Source of the DNA: Candidatus Bipolaricaulota bacterium
GTDB taxonomy: Bacteria > Bipolaricaulota > Bipolaricaulia > RBG-16-55-9 > DRXL01
Assembly (NCBI GenBank): GCA_025060395.1
Contig: JANXCC010000009.1
Span: forward strand, 1-61,860
Length of the DNA stretch: 61,860 bases
Direction: 5' to 3'
This document shows positions 33,579 through 42,010 of the stretch, piece after piece. The position numbers and the translations under genes were made by a program. Position 1 is the stretch's first letter. Each line of letters opens with the position of its first letter. The notes below the pieces were generated by a model that searched no databases, was not told where the DNA came from, and worked only from the letters and a program-made list of their open reading frames with translations.

Positions 33579-34939
33579 TTATCTTTATTTTGCAGCTCTT
33601 GGAGTGCTTGTTCAAGCTTTTGCACGCGCTCCGCGAGCTGGTGCACTGCTTGGCGCAGCGCGTCGAGCTGCATCTGGGTCGTCAGCAGGGGCAGATAGTT
33701 CGAGCGCTCGTTGGTCTCGACGCTGTATACCCATAGGGCTGGCTGCACCCCTAGAGGGGGTTTTTCGTCCTTCATCTCGAGCTGGAACTGCACATATGCT
33801 AAATGAGAGTCGTCGAGCCACAAGGGGAAGAGCCAGCCGTTCGTCTGGTAAGCTAGCTGCCTTGTACTATCTCCCGTGGCCAGGTAGAGCGATGACTGGA
33901 GAGAAAACCCTATCCCTATGTGATAGCTGACCAGCGTAAACGCGAGGCGCTGGCTGCTAGGAGAGACAACTATCTCGTAGACTATACCTGGGGTGGGCAA
34001 CTCCACAAGAAGCTGGCGCATTCCATGGGGCAGCTCAACTTTGTACAGTCCCACACGCAGATCTTGGGCTGTTCGTGGGGACAGCGTCACAAAGTTCGTA
34101 TAGTACAGTATCTGCCCGTCAGAAGAGAGGGCTATCGGCCCTGGCCCAAGCACGCTCTCATCATAAGAGTCTTGGGGCGGGCTCGTGAAGAATACAATGT
34201 CTCTTGCCAAGGGTGTCTCCTCAGCTGTGGCAAGCTCATAGCGCATGATCGTCCCTAGGGGATAGGTTTTTTGGCCATCTACGAAGGGCAGGGTAATAGT
34301 CCGCTTCGGGTATTGGCGCGCAAACAGAATCGCTCTACTATCAGGGGTCCATATGATGCAAGGCAGCCATGCTGTAGGCAATTCTGCGATCTCTTGGGGA
34401 GGGTTCTGGACCAGATCTATCACAGCGATCGTAAAGCGCTTCTCAGTCTCTCGCAAGAACGCGAGATATCGGCCATCAGGTGAGGGAGCTAAAGCCCTAA
34501 TGGAGCCCTTAAAGTCTGCCCAAAGGCGCTCAGCGGCTTGCAGCGAGAGCGGCTTTGCCTGCAAAAGAGCAGAGGGATCGTAGATCCAGCGCTCTATATT
34601 GTCGAAGCTGACAGGGAGCCTATAGACTGTGCGGCTGTTTCCGATCCAGTAGAGTGCATCAGTGCTCCAGCGAGGCCATGAGAAATCTTCAAAAGGATCT
34701 TGGAGGAGGGTTATAGTCATGCCCAATGCCGGATGGAAGAGCAAGATCTTATTGGTGAGGTCTTGGGGTTTTGGTGGCGGTGGGAACGGCGGACGACTCC
34801 CGGTGAAGACGACCCACCCTTGAGGGTGAACATCTGCCCATAGAGAGATCGTTTGGGGGACGTAGAGATCGCAGCTGCTAACAGTGAACACTGCAAGCCC
34901 TAGGAGCGCCAACGTTACAACCCTTCGCTGGTCTTTCAT
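33575..34939 (-). CDS. Lipoprotein with TolB/WD40-like propeller repeats
   Basis: 454 aa from the ATG at 34939, 10 nt after AAAGGAGG; the GTG at 34948 is in the ribosome site. Lipobox-like TVSSC follows a hydrophobic N-terminus. The body has repeated beta-blade phrases (ALAPSPDGRYLAFLR, IIWTPDSRAILFAR, ALSSDGQILYYT, VVSPSSQRLAF) as in TolB/DPP-type propellers, then a C-terminal coiled coil (ALRQAVHQLAERVQKLEQAL). It is probably an outer-face envelope protein; function unknown. Confidence 0.7.
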   Translation of the reverse strand: MKDQRRVVTLALLGLAVFTVSSCDLYVPQTISLWADVHPQGWVVFTGSRPPFPPPPKPQDLTNKILLFHPALGMTITLLQDPFEDFSWPRWSTDALYWIGNSRTVYRLPVSFDNIERWIYDPSALLQAKPLSLQAAERLWADFKGSIRALAPSPDGRYLAFLRETEKRFTIAVIDLVQNPPQEIAELPTAWLPCIIWTPDSRAILFARQYPKRTITLPFVDGQKTYPLGTIMRYELATAEETPLARDIVFFTSPPQDSYDESVLGPGPIALSSDGQILYYTNFVTLSPRTAQDLRVGLYKVELPHGMRQLLVELPTPGIVYEIVVSPSSQRLAFTLVSYHIGIGFSLQSSLYLATGDSTRQLAYQTNGWLFPLWLDDSHLAYVQFQLEMKDEKPPLGVQPALWVYSVETNERSNYLPLLTTQMQLDALRQAVHQLAERVQKLEQALQELQNKDK

Positions 34940-34995
34940 CGCTAACACCTCCTTTGCCTTCTGACAAACCCAGTTTTACCCTAAATGCCCTATCC

Positions 34996-35024
34996 CTGCC
35001 AAGAGCATTTAAGGTTGGTATAAT
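34996..35024 (+). promoter_or_regulatory. Promoter for the amidohydrolase gene
   Basis: CTGCCA (34996-35001), 17 bp, TATAAT (35019-35024). The predicted transcript begins around 35031-35032, exactly at or just before the candidate GTG starts (35032, 35041). Confidence 0.6.
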
Positions 35025-35040
35025 CGCCCTGGTGATCCCC

Positions 35041-36615
35041 GTGCTCTGGGCTGATTTGATAATTGTGAATGCGAACATCCATACGGTCTCATCAGGGCGG
35101 GCTCAAGCCCTTGCCGTGAGTGACGGAAAGATCGTTGCTACTGGACAAAACGAAGAGATTAGAAAGCTCGCTGGGCCGAAGACAAAGATCGAAGACCTTG
35201 GGGGCAAGACGGTTCTTCCCGGGTTTATTGACGCGCACATGCACTTGGTGAGCGTGGGGCTGCGTGAGTCTGGATATTATTTAGATTTGAGCCAAGCTCG
35301 ATCTCTGAATGAAGCCCTGGAGCTTGTGCGCCAGCGCGTCCAGAAGACCGAAAAAGCCCAATGGGTGCTGGGGCGCGGTTGGGACGAGTCCCGCTGGCCG
35401 GAACGCCGCTATATCACGAGAGCTGACTTAGACAAGATCGCTCCCGAACACCCCGTCGCGCTCATTCGCATCTGCGGGCACATTCTCTGTGCGAATAGTC
35501 TTGCGCTACAGAAGATCTCTGTGACACCCCGCGCAGGGGAGTTTGACGAATCTTTAGGGCTCCTACGAGAGGAGACGGCGTGGGCGTTCTTACAAAAACT
35601 CCAGCCATCAGACGAGCAGATCCGCGCAGCGATCGTAGCGGGCGCGAAGCTCGCACACAGACTCGGCGTAACAGCGATTCATGATATCTCCAAGCCTGAA
35701 CACGTCAGGGCGTATATGTCGTTATTAGGACCTAGCCCCATGGCCTTCTCACTCTTGAGGGGAGGAGCTGGAGGAGAGGTCAGCATGAGTGAGGGCCTCC
35801 AGCTTCGCGTGCGCCTTAACATCGAAGTCCAGCATTTAGAGCATCTCATGGCGCTGGGGTTGCGCACAAATTTCGGCAACGAATTCTTAAAACTAGGCGC
35901 GATTAAGCTCTTCGCTGACGGCTCCATCGGCGCGCGTAACGCCGCACTCTCCAAACGCTATCACGATTCTGATAGCTTCGGCAAGCTCAATTATGAGCAA
36001 AGCGAGCTCAATCGTCTAGTGAAACACGCTCATGATCACAGCTTTCAAGTGATGATCCATGCTATCGGTGACCGAGCTATTGATGCAGCGTTAGAAGCCT
36101 TGGCTTATGCTGGCGCTACTCCAGCGCACAGGCACAGGATCGAACATGCTGAGTTGTTAAGCGATTCTCAAATCGCGCGCATGAAGGGGCTAGGAATTAT
36201 CGCGTCGATGCAGCCCAATTTTGTGCAGTGGAGTGGCCCTGGGGGGCTCTACGAGACGCGCCTTGGCCCGGAGCGCGATGCCCAGATCGATCCCCATCGC
36301 AAGGTCTTGGACGCTGGAGTGAAGCTTGCTTTTGGCTCTGATGGGATGCCCTTCGGCCCGCTCTACGGGATTCACTGCGCGGTGAATGCACCGCACCCCA
36401 ATCAGAGGGTCTCAGTCGAAGAAGCCATTCGCGCTTATACCCTGGACGCAGCATATGCAGCGTTCGAAGAGCACTCTTTGGGCTCGCTGGAGCCGGGTAA
36501 GCTCGCGGACTTCGTTGTGCTCTCGGAGGACCCGGCTCACGCAAAAAATATCAAAGAGATAAGAGTCGAGAGAACATATCTAGCAGGCCGGTGCGTCTTC
36601 GAGTATGATAACTGA
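35041..36615 (+). CDS. YtcJ-like metal-dependent amidohydrolase
   Basis: 524 aa from the GTG at 35041, giving MLWADLIIVNANIHT; another GTG is at 35032. A longer frame from 34954 crosses the promoter. Amidohydrolase_3 features: GFIDAHMHL, IKLFADGSIGARNA, MIHAIGDRAIDAAL, HRIEHAEL and FGSDGMPFGPLYGI. These enzymes hydrolyse N-substituted amides or related exocyclic groups; the substrate is unknown. It lacks a ribosome site, so it may be leaderless. It ends 2 bp before the next gene. Confidence 0.88.
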   Translation: MLWADLIIVNANIHTVSSGRAQALAVSDGKIVATGQNEEIRKLAGPKTKIEDLGGKTVLPGFIDAHMHLVSVGLRESGYYLDLSQARSLNEALELVRQRVQKTEKAQWVLGRGWDESRWPERRYITRADLDKIAPEHPVALIRICGHILCANSLALQKISVTPRAGEFDESLGLLREETAWAFLQKLQPSDEQIRAAIVAGAKLAHRLGVTAIHDISKPEHVRAYMSLLGPSPMAFSLLRGGAGGEVSMSEGLQLRVRLNIEVQHLEHLMALGLRTNFGNEFLKLGAIKLFADGSIGARNAALSKRYHDSDSFGKLNYEQSELNRLVKHAHDHSFQVMIHAIGDRAIDAALEALAYAGATPAHRHRIEHAELLSDSQIARMKGLGIIASMQPNFVQWSGPGGLYETRLGPERDAQIDPHRKVLDAGVKLAFGSDGMPFGPLYGIHCAVNAPHPNQRVSVEEAIRAYTLDAAYAAFEEHSLGSLEPGKLADFVVLSEDPAHAKNIKEIRVERTYLAGRCVFEYDN

Positions 36616-36617
36616 GT

Positions 36618-37682
36618 ATGAAGGCGATCATACTTTGTGCGGGCGAAGGCACGCGGCTGCGCCCGCTCACCTACACCAGCGCGAAGCACTTGATCCCTAT
36701 TGCCAATAAGCCCGTGATCTTCTATAGTATCGAGGCTATTGCTCAAGCGGGCATCAGAGAGCTCGGGATCGTCGTCAGTCCGCACCGCGAAGAAGAATTT
36801 AAACAGACCGTAGGCGACGGTTCGCGCTGGGGAATTGAAATCTCATATATCTTGCAGCCTCAGCCCAAAGGGCTAGCTCATGCTGTTGCCTGCGCGCACG
36901 AATTTGTCGGGCGAGAGCCCTTCTTGGTCTATCTGGGAGACAATCTCTTAGAGAACGGGGTCGCGGACTTTGTAAGGGCGTTTGAGCGGGAGGAGGCTAC
37001 TGCTTCTATTGTTCTCTACGAAGTCGAAGACCCGCGCCGCTTCGGGGTCGCCCAGCTCCAAGACGGCCAAGTTGTGCGGGTGATCGAGAAGCCCGCCGAG
37101 CCCCCAAGCAACTTGGCGATCGTCGGCGTCTATCTCTTTGACGAGAAGATCTTCGAAGCTATTAGGGAGATCAAGCCGAGCTGGCGCAATGAACTGGAAA
37201 TTACTGACGCGATTCAGAGACTTATAGACAAGGGCTATCGCGTCATGCCCCATTTAGTGCAGGGCTGGTGGAAGGACGTAGGCAAGCCCGATGACTTGCT
37301 CCAGGCTAATAGACTGCTGTTAGAGCGCATCGTGACCCACATCGACGGGGAGGTTGACTCTCGTTCGCGCGTTCAGGAGCGAGTGCAAGTTGCGCAGGGC
37401 GCGAAGATTATAAACTCAGAACTGCGCGGTCCGGTGGTCATTGGGGAGGGGGCGCTCATCGAAGATTCTTTTATTGGGCCGTTCACAGCGATTGGCCCAC
37501 GCGTCAGGATCCGCCACAGCGAGATCGAATACAGCATTCTGATGGAAGGCTCTCAGATCGAGGGCATCGGGCGGATCGATCGCAGCTTGATCGGGCGCAA
37601 CGTAGTCATCAGCAAAAAGGATCGTCGCCCCGAAGTCCTCAGCTTCGTACTAGCCGACAATAGTCAGATCACACTACTATAG
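36618..37682 (+). CDS. Glucose-1-phosphate thymidylyltransferase-like nucleotidyltransferase
   Basis: 354 aa. N-terminal nucleotidyltransferase: LCAGEGTRLRPLT, HLIPIANKPVIFYSIEAI, YLGDN and WWKDVGKPDDLL. The C-terminal 110 residues are a left-handed beta-helix (AQGAKIINSELRGPVVIGEG), the long StrD/RmlA-like form rather than the short RmlA. It makes a dTDP- or UDP-sugar for surface glycans. TATGAT is 8 nt before the ATG and no ribosome site is evident. Confidence 0.88.
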   Translation: MKAIILCAGEGTRLRPLTYTSAKHLIPIANKPVIFYSIEAIAQAGIRELGIVVSPHREEEFKQTVGDGSRWGIEISYILQPQPKGLAHAVACAHEFVGREPFLVYLGDNLLENGVADFVRAFEREEATASIVLYEVEDPRRFGVAQLQDGQVVRVIEKPAEPPSNLAIVGVYLFDEKIFEAIREIKPSWRNELEITDAIQRLIDKGYRVMPHLVQGWWKDVGKPDDLLQANRLLLERIVTHIDGEVDSRSRVQERVQVAQGAKIINSELRGPVVIGEGALIEDSFIGPFTAIGPRVRIRHSEIEYSILMEGSQIEGIGRIDRSLIGRNVVISKKDRRPEVLSFVLADNSQITLL

Positions 37683-37690
37683 GAGGTCGT

Positions 37691-38791
37691 ATGAAGATCA
37701 CGATCAGTGCTATTAAAGCTGACATCGGTGCCCTTGCGGGGCACGTCTGCCCCAGCCCTACTGTGGTTAACGCCGTCGCAGAATACGTCAAGAAGAACGC
37801 TCAGGGTCTTCTGATAGATTATTATATCGGCTACTGCGGCGACGATATTCATATCTTGATGACACACCAAAAGGGCGTTGGGCACAGAGATATTCACGGT
37901 TTAGCCTGGGAGGCGTTTAAGGCCGGAACTGCTGTTGCGAAAGCTGAAGGGCTGTACGGGGCAGGGCAAGATCTCCTCAAAGACAGCTTTTCAGGGAACG
38001 TCAAGGGGTTGGGTCCTGGCGTCGCGGAGATGGAGATCGAAGAGCGCCCTGCCGAGCCGTTCTTGTTCTTCGCGGCTGACAAGACCGAGCCGGGAGCGTT
38101 CAATCTCCCATTGTATTTGGCATTTGCCGACCCGATGTACTGCCCAGGCTTGATGCTCAGCCCGACGATGGCCGCGGGGTTCACCTTCACGATCATGGAC
38201 GTCAACTACACCGAGGGCGATAGAATTATTAAGCTAAATGCCCCAGAAGATCTCTATGATATCGCGGCGCTCTTGCGCGACAATCATCGCTTTGTGATTG
38301 AATCGATTCACTCGCGCAAGACCGGCGAGATCGCGGTCGCGTGCAGCACGACGCGACTGCACAACATCGCAGGCAAATACGTAGGGAAAGACGATCCTGT
38401 GATGCTGGTACGAGTGCAATCGCAGTTCCCTGCGACAGGGGAGGTACTCGCGCCGTTTGAGCTGGCGCATTATGTCGCAGGCGACTGTCGGGGAAGCCAT
38501 CATGTGCCGCTCATGCCCATCAAGCGAAACTCTTCCATCGCGTACTTTGACGGCCCAGCGATTGTGCAGTGTCTAGGCTTCTCGGTCAAGGAGGGTAAGC
38601 TTAGCGGGCCGGTGGATATCTTCGATCATCCGTTCTGGGACTGGGTGCGTCAGAAGGCTGCGCAAAAGACAAGTGAGATCCGCCGTCAGGGCTTCTCCGG
38701 GCCAGCCATGGTCGGCATGGAGGAACTCGAATACGGCGGGATCGCCGAGAGACTCCACAAATTAGAAGAGAAGTTCTCGGTGCGAAGATGA
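37691..38791 (+). CDS. fbp: Fructose-1,6-bisphosphate aldolase/phosphatase (bifunctional)
   Basis: 366 aa. Archaeal-type (class V) gluconeogenic enzyme that both condenses triose phosphates and dephosphorylates FBP. The N-terminal metal site KADIGALAGH, GYCGDD and HQKGVGH are present. The Schiff-base region KYVGKDDPVML holds Tyr230, Lys233 and Asp234, matching the aldolase residues known from Thermoproteus. GDCRGSHHVPLMP near the end is also conserved. Found in Archaea and in deep-branching bacteria, mostly thermophiles. TAGGAGGT lies before the ATG, 8 bp after the previous stop. Confidence 0.93.
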   Translation: MKITISAIKADIGALAGHVCPSPTVVNAVAEYVKKNAQGLLIDYYIGYCGDDIHILMTHQKGVGHRDIHGLAWEAFKAGTAVAKAEGLYGAGQDLLKDSFSGNVKGLGPGVAEMEIEERPAEPFLFFAADKTEPGAFNLPLYLAFADPMYCPGLMLSPTMAAGFTFTIMDVNYTEGDRIIKLNAPEDLYDIAALLRDNHRFVIESIHSRKTGEIAVACSTTRLHNIAGKYVGKDDPVMLVRVQSQFPATGEVLAPFELAHYVAGDCRGSHHVPLMPIKRNSSIAYFDGPAIVQCLGFSVKEGKLSGPVDIFDHPFWDWVRQKAAQKTSEIRRQGFSGPAMVGMEELEYGGIAERLHKLEEKFSVRR

Positions 38792-38893
38792 ATGAGAGCT
38801 ATCGCGCATTCAATCGATGGCGTGCCAATCCGTCTCACTGCAGAAAGATGGGCGCACGTTGTCCGCAATAAGCCCTACATAGTATCATATTGA
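38792..38893 (+). pseudogene. Remnant of a short PBECR/DUF-like gene
   Basis: 34 codons reading MRAIAHSIDGVPIRLTAERW then AHVVRNKPY, ending early. The phrase xRLTxERWxHIVExxPE is the start of a small protein often found next to DUF2283 genes; the rest is gone. The start overlaps the fbp stop region. Confidence 0.45.
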
Positions 38894-38961
38894 GAGAGCT
38901 CGCATGATGGCTTTATACTGACAGCGTTTATCGCACGCAAGGTGAGCAGAAGGACGATCCT

Positions 38962-39129
38962 ATGGCCACTGAAAGAAGTCTCGCGTATCTGCTTCACGCT
39001 GTAGCGCACTTGGTGCAGCTCCCCAAGACCCAAATGTGGCTGGATTATGACGAAGATGCTGATGTGCTCTATATCTACAGAAGCCTCGCTCAACGCATAG
39101 CGAGCTGCGCGATGATGGGGGTCATCTAA
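38962..39129 (+). pseudogene. DUF2283-family remnant
   Basis: 55 codons with QMWLDYDEDADVLYIY, the DUF2283 core. After IYRSLAQRIAS the family sequence continues in another frame (LRDDGGHL), showing a frameshift, and the in-frame stop cuts off the C-terminal strands. Together with the remnant at 38792 this fills the 344 bp between fbp and hpt. Confidence 0.6.
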
Positions 39130-39135
39130 AAGCCC

Positions 39136-39699
39136 ATGCAAGATGATATCGAGCGCATTCTGTTCACGGAGTCTCAGATTGCTCAGCGCGTGCGCGAGCT
39201 AGGCGAGCAGATCTCCCAAGACTACCAAAGGCTCTTGGGCGATAAGATCCTTCGCGAGCCGCCTATTGCTATCGGGCTGCTGCGCGGCGCGGTGATCTTT
39301 TTGGCGGACTTGGCCCGCGCTATGCCCATCCCCATCGAGCTCGCTTTCATAGCGATCTCCAGTTACGGGATGAGTTCCTCCCCAGGGGAGGTGCGCGTGG
39401 TCAAGGACTTGGAAATCCCCGTCGCGGGAAGGCACATTCTGATCGTTGAAGACATAGTAGACACGGGACAAACGCTAGCGCATCTCATTGAGCTCCTTCA
39501 GGCGCGTCACCCAGCGAGCGTGAAGATCTGTGCGCTGCTAGATAAGACCCCGCGCCGCGTGCGAACTGTCAAGCTCGATTATGTCGGGTTCACTCTCGCT
39601 GAAGATGCGTTCGTCGTCGGCTATGGGCTAGACTACGCCGAACGCTATAGGAATCTCCCGTACATCGCGGCGCTGAAGAAGAGCGCCATCACAACGTAA
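39136..39699 (+). CDS. hpt: Hypoxanthine(-guanine) phosphoribosyltransferase
   Basis: 187 aa. PRPP-binding loop VLIVEDIVDTGQTL is diagnostic of type I purine phosphoribosyltransferases; GLLRGAVIFLADL and FVVGYGLDY fit Hpt. It salvages hypoxanthine or guanine to IMP or GMP in the cytoplasm. No strong ribosome site; tsaD follows by 7 bp. Confidence 0.9.
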   Translation: MQDDIERILFTESQIAQRVRELGEQISQDYQRLLGDKILREPPIAIGLLRGAVIFLADLARAMPIPIELAFIAISSYGMSSSPGEVRVVKDLEIPVAGRHILIVEDIVDTGQTLAHLIELLQARHPASVKICALLDKTPRRVRTVKLDYVGFTLAEDAFVVGYGLDYAERYRNLPYIAALKKSAITT

Positions 39700-39706
39700 G
39701 CTGACG

Positions 39707-40702
39707 ATGGCTTTCTACACCCTCGGCATCGAGACGTCGTGCGATGAGACGAGCGTCGCTGTGCTGCGCGACGAGAGGGAGATGCTCTCAAATATTGTGT
39801 ATTCCCAAGCTCATCTGCACGAAAAATACGGGGGTGTTGTCCCCGAGGTCGCCTCGCGTAATCATATCAAAAAGCTCCCGTTTGTCGTGAAAGAAGCCCT
39901 CGACCAAGCCGGGATTAGTTTTTCAGATATCTCGCTGGTGGGCGCGACCTATGGGCCGGGCTTGGTCGGCCCGCTTCTGGTCGGGCTTTCGTATGCTAAA
40001 GCCGTTGCGTATGCGCTGAAAAAGCCGTTCGTCGGCGTCAATCACTTAGAAGGGCACATCTTCGCGCATTACTTAGAGAACCCCAATGCGCCCCCGCCGT
40101 TTCTGGCGCTCGTTGTCTCCGGAGGGCACACGCTCCTGGTCGAAGTGCGCGCTTACGGCCAGTACGAAGTCTTAGGGGAGACGCGGGACGACGCTGCCGG
40201 CGAAGCTTTCGATAAAGTCGGAAAACTCTTGGGATTGGGCTACCCTGCTGGCGCTGCCTTGGATAGACTCGCGCGTCAAGGCAACCCTCAGGCGATCGCC
40301 TTCCCCCGCCCTATGCTCGACTCAGACTCCTGGGAGTTCAGCTTTGCTGGGCTGAAGACAGCGATCGTCTATTATCTGCGCGATCATCCCGAGGCTAATC
40401 GGGCTGATCTAGCAGCGTCATTTCAAGAAGCTGTTGTGGATGTCTTGGTCGAGAAGACGCTGCGAGCGGCGCGGCAGCTCCATATTAAGAGAATAGTGGT
40501 CGTGGGCGGCGTAGCCGCGAACTCGCGACTGCGCGAGCGCTTGCTCGCTCAGAAAAATTTTGAGGTCTTCTTCCCAAAGATGGAGCTATGCACCGACAAC
40601 GCCGCGATGATCGCAGCGTGTGCTGCATTTCGTCATAGAGTGCTGGGACAGAGCAATGCTCTCGATTTGGCCCCACACCCGAATTTAGCTCTCACTCCCT
40701 AA
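39707..40702 (+). CDS. tsaD: tRNA N6-adenosine threonylcarbamoyltransferase
   Basis: 331 aa. It transfers threonylcarbamoyl to A37 of ANN-reading tRNAs with TsaB/TsaE in bacteria. GIETSCDETSVAVL, the metal histidines in NHLEGHIFAH, VVSGGHTLL and GGVAANSRLRERL are all present. The length and motifs fit the bacterial TsaD form. Its 3' end overlaps that of the convergent pus10 by 18 bp. Confidence 0.95.
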   Translation: MAFYTLGIETSCDETSVAVLRDEREMLSNIVYSQAHLHEKYGGVVPEVASRNHIKKLPFVVKEALDQAGISFSDISLVGATYGPGLVGPLLVGLSYAKAVAYALKKPFVGVNHLEGHIFAHYLENPNAPPPFLALVVSGGHTLLVEVRAYGQYEVLGETRDDAAGEAFDKVGKLLGLGYPAGAALDRLARQGNPQAIAFPRPMLDSDSWEFSFAGLKTAIVYYLRDHPEANRADLAASFQEAVVDVLVEKTLRAARQLHIKRIVVVGGVAANSRLRERLLAQKNFEVFFPKMELCTDNAAMIAACAAFRHRVLGQSNALDLAPHPNLALTP

Positions 40703-41935
40703 GAAATCCCCGAGCACTTCTAAGACGTTCAGCTCCATCACTTCTGAGGGTATACGTAGCAGCTCGCTCACGCTTGGGCGCGTCCGCCCGCCATCTCCAG
40801 AGACAAGCTCTTTAATATACAAGCCCCCCTCACAGTGTACTCTGATTAGGGCTTCCGTGGGGCTCAGGAGTTCCCCTGAGATCTCTAGCACGCGGCGCGT
40901 ACGCACTAAATCTGCACGACGATGGACGACTCTCGTTGGGGTGCGTTGCTCGATCGTTGCGCCACGCAGGCGCTCTAGCGCTTCTTGAAGCTGCTCTGGT
41001 CTGATCGGCTCAGCAAAGCGCACCCGTGCCTCATAGACTTTTTCGGCTTCAATGCTTTTTAATCGTTCAACCACCGAGCCCTTGACGAAGCGCAATTCGC
41101 TTACCTCGACCTTGCCCGCTGCACTAGCGTTGATCTCCTCTTGCAGCTTTATGAGATCGAGGGTGCGCACCTTAGGTTCTTTGATCTCGATGACGAACGG
41201 GCGCCCTGTGCCCAGCATCAGCGCGTCGATATCCTCTCTACCGGCGCCGTGAAACGCTGTGCCCGTGCCACGTGTTGCGCGCAACAATGGAGGGCTGATC
41301 AGCTCTTCGACGCTCTCTTGGTACATCTTACCGGTGAAATGACAGCGTGCACATCCGCGCCCACGACACTCGCGGCAGGGCCATCTGGTCTGGGGGATCG
41401 TGCGCACAAATTTCTTATAGCGCCCATAGATGAAGAGCGGGGTGATCTGAAGGTATAATTCGGACTTTTCGAGGTCCATTAACAGAACGATCTCCGGGTC
41501 GAGAAAGTCTACGGCCACGGGGTGACGGCGCTCTGCGAGCAATGCCCCAAAGAGCCGTCCCACTTCTCTATTAAATTCTTGCTTGAATGGCTCGCCTCGC
41601 AGCTCATGGTGTGCTTTTAAGGCTAGCTCGGCGCTTTCTATAGATGGGGGAACGCGTGTGCCCATCAGATACGTACGAAATTCGATCCCTTCTACCGCGG
41701 CGACGGCGCGCTCCGCCCATTGTGGCACTTGCGAGAAGATACCTCGGCAGATCCGGCAGTTCTGCTCATTCTCCGGGAAGAGCGATCCCTCCATATTGAG
41801 CACGATGCGCAAGGCCTTCCCGCGCTGGGCATTACGCAGCCCACTCCCCAAATGGGAGAACGCTCGCCCAAGACAATGGTCACAAAGATCACCCTCAGTG
41901 AGTATCTGACGCGCTTTCTCTAATAAAGCGGACAT
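40685..41935 (-). CDS. pus10: Pus10-type tRNA pseudouridine synthase
   Basis: 416 aa. N-terminal zinc cysteines C18xxC21 and C60xxC63 (DLCDHCLGRAF, CRICRGIF), a THUMP-like region, a second cysteine cluster CRECRGRGCARC (187-198), and the catalytic block GAGREDIDALMLGTGRPFV with Asp at about 235. This is the domain order of archaeal Pus10, which makes pseudouridine 54/55 in the tRNA T-arm. Bacteria normally use TruB for position 55, so its presence is notable. Leader of about 32 nt after TATAAT. Confidence 0.85.
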   Translation of the reverse strand: MSALLEKARQILTEGDLCDHCLGRAFSHLGSGLRNAQRGKALRIVLNMEGSLFPENEQNCRICRGIFSQVPQWAERAVAAVEGIEFRTYLMGTRVPPSIESAELALKAHHELRGEPFKQEFNREVGRLFGALLAERRHPVAVDFLDPEIVLLMDLEKSELYLQITPLFIYGRYKKFVRTIPQTRWPCRECRGRGCARCHFTGKMYQESVEELISPPLLRATRGTGTAFHGAGREDIDALMLGTGRPFVIEIKEPKVRTLDLIKLQEEINASAAGKVEVSELRFVKGSVVERLKSIEAEKVYEARVRFAEPIRPEQLQEALERLRGATIEQRTPTRVVHRRADLVRTRRVLEISGELLSPTEALIRVHCEGGLYIKELVSGDGGRTRPSVSELLRIPSEVMELNVLEVLGDFLGSES

Positions 41936-41967
41936 GCGACCTTGGTTGCCCCTTTCTTCGTGAGTAG

Positions 41968-41973
41968 ATTATA
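41968..41973 (-). promoter_or_regulatory. -10 element for pus10
   Basis: TATAAT on the minus strand (complement of 41968-41973), 32 nt before the ATG. No good -35 was seen. Confidence 0.4.
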
Positions 41974-42010
41974 TCCCATCGGAGGCCCGCCCTAATAGTG
42001 AGGTTGTGTC

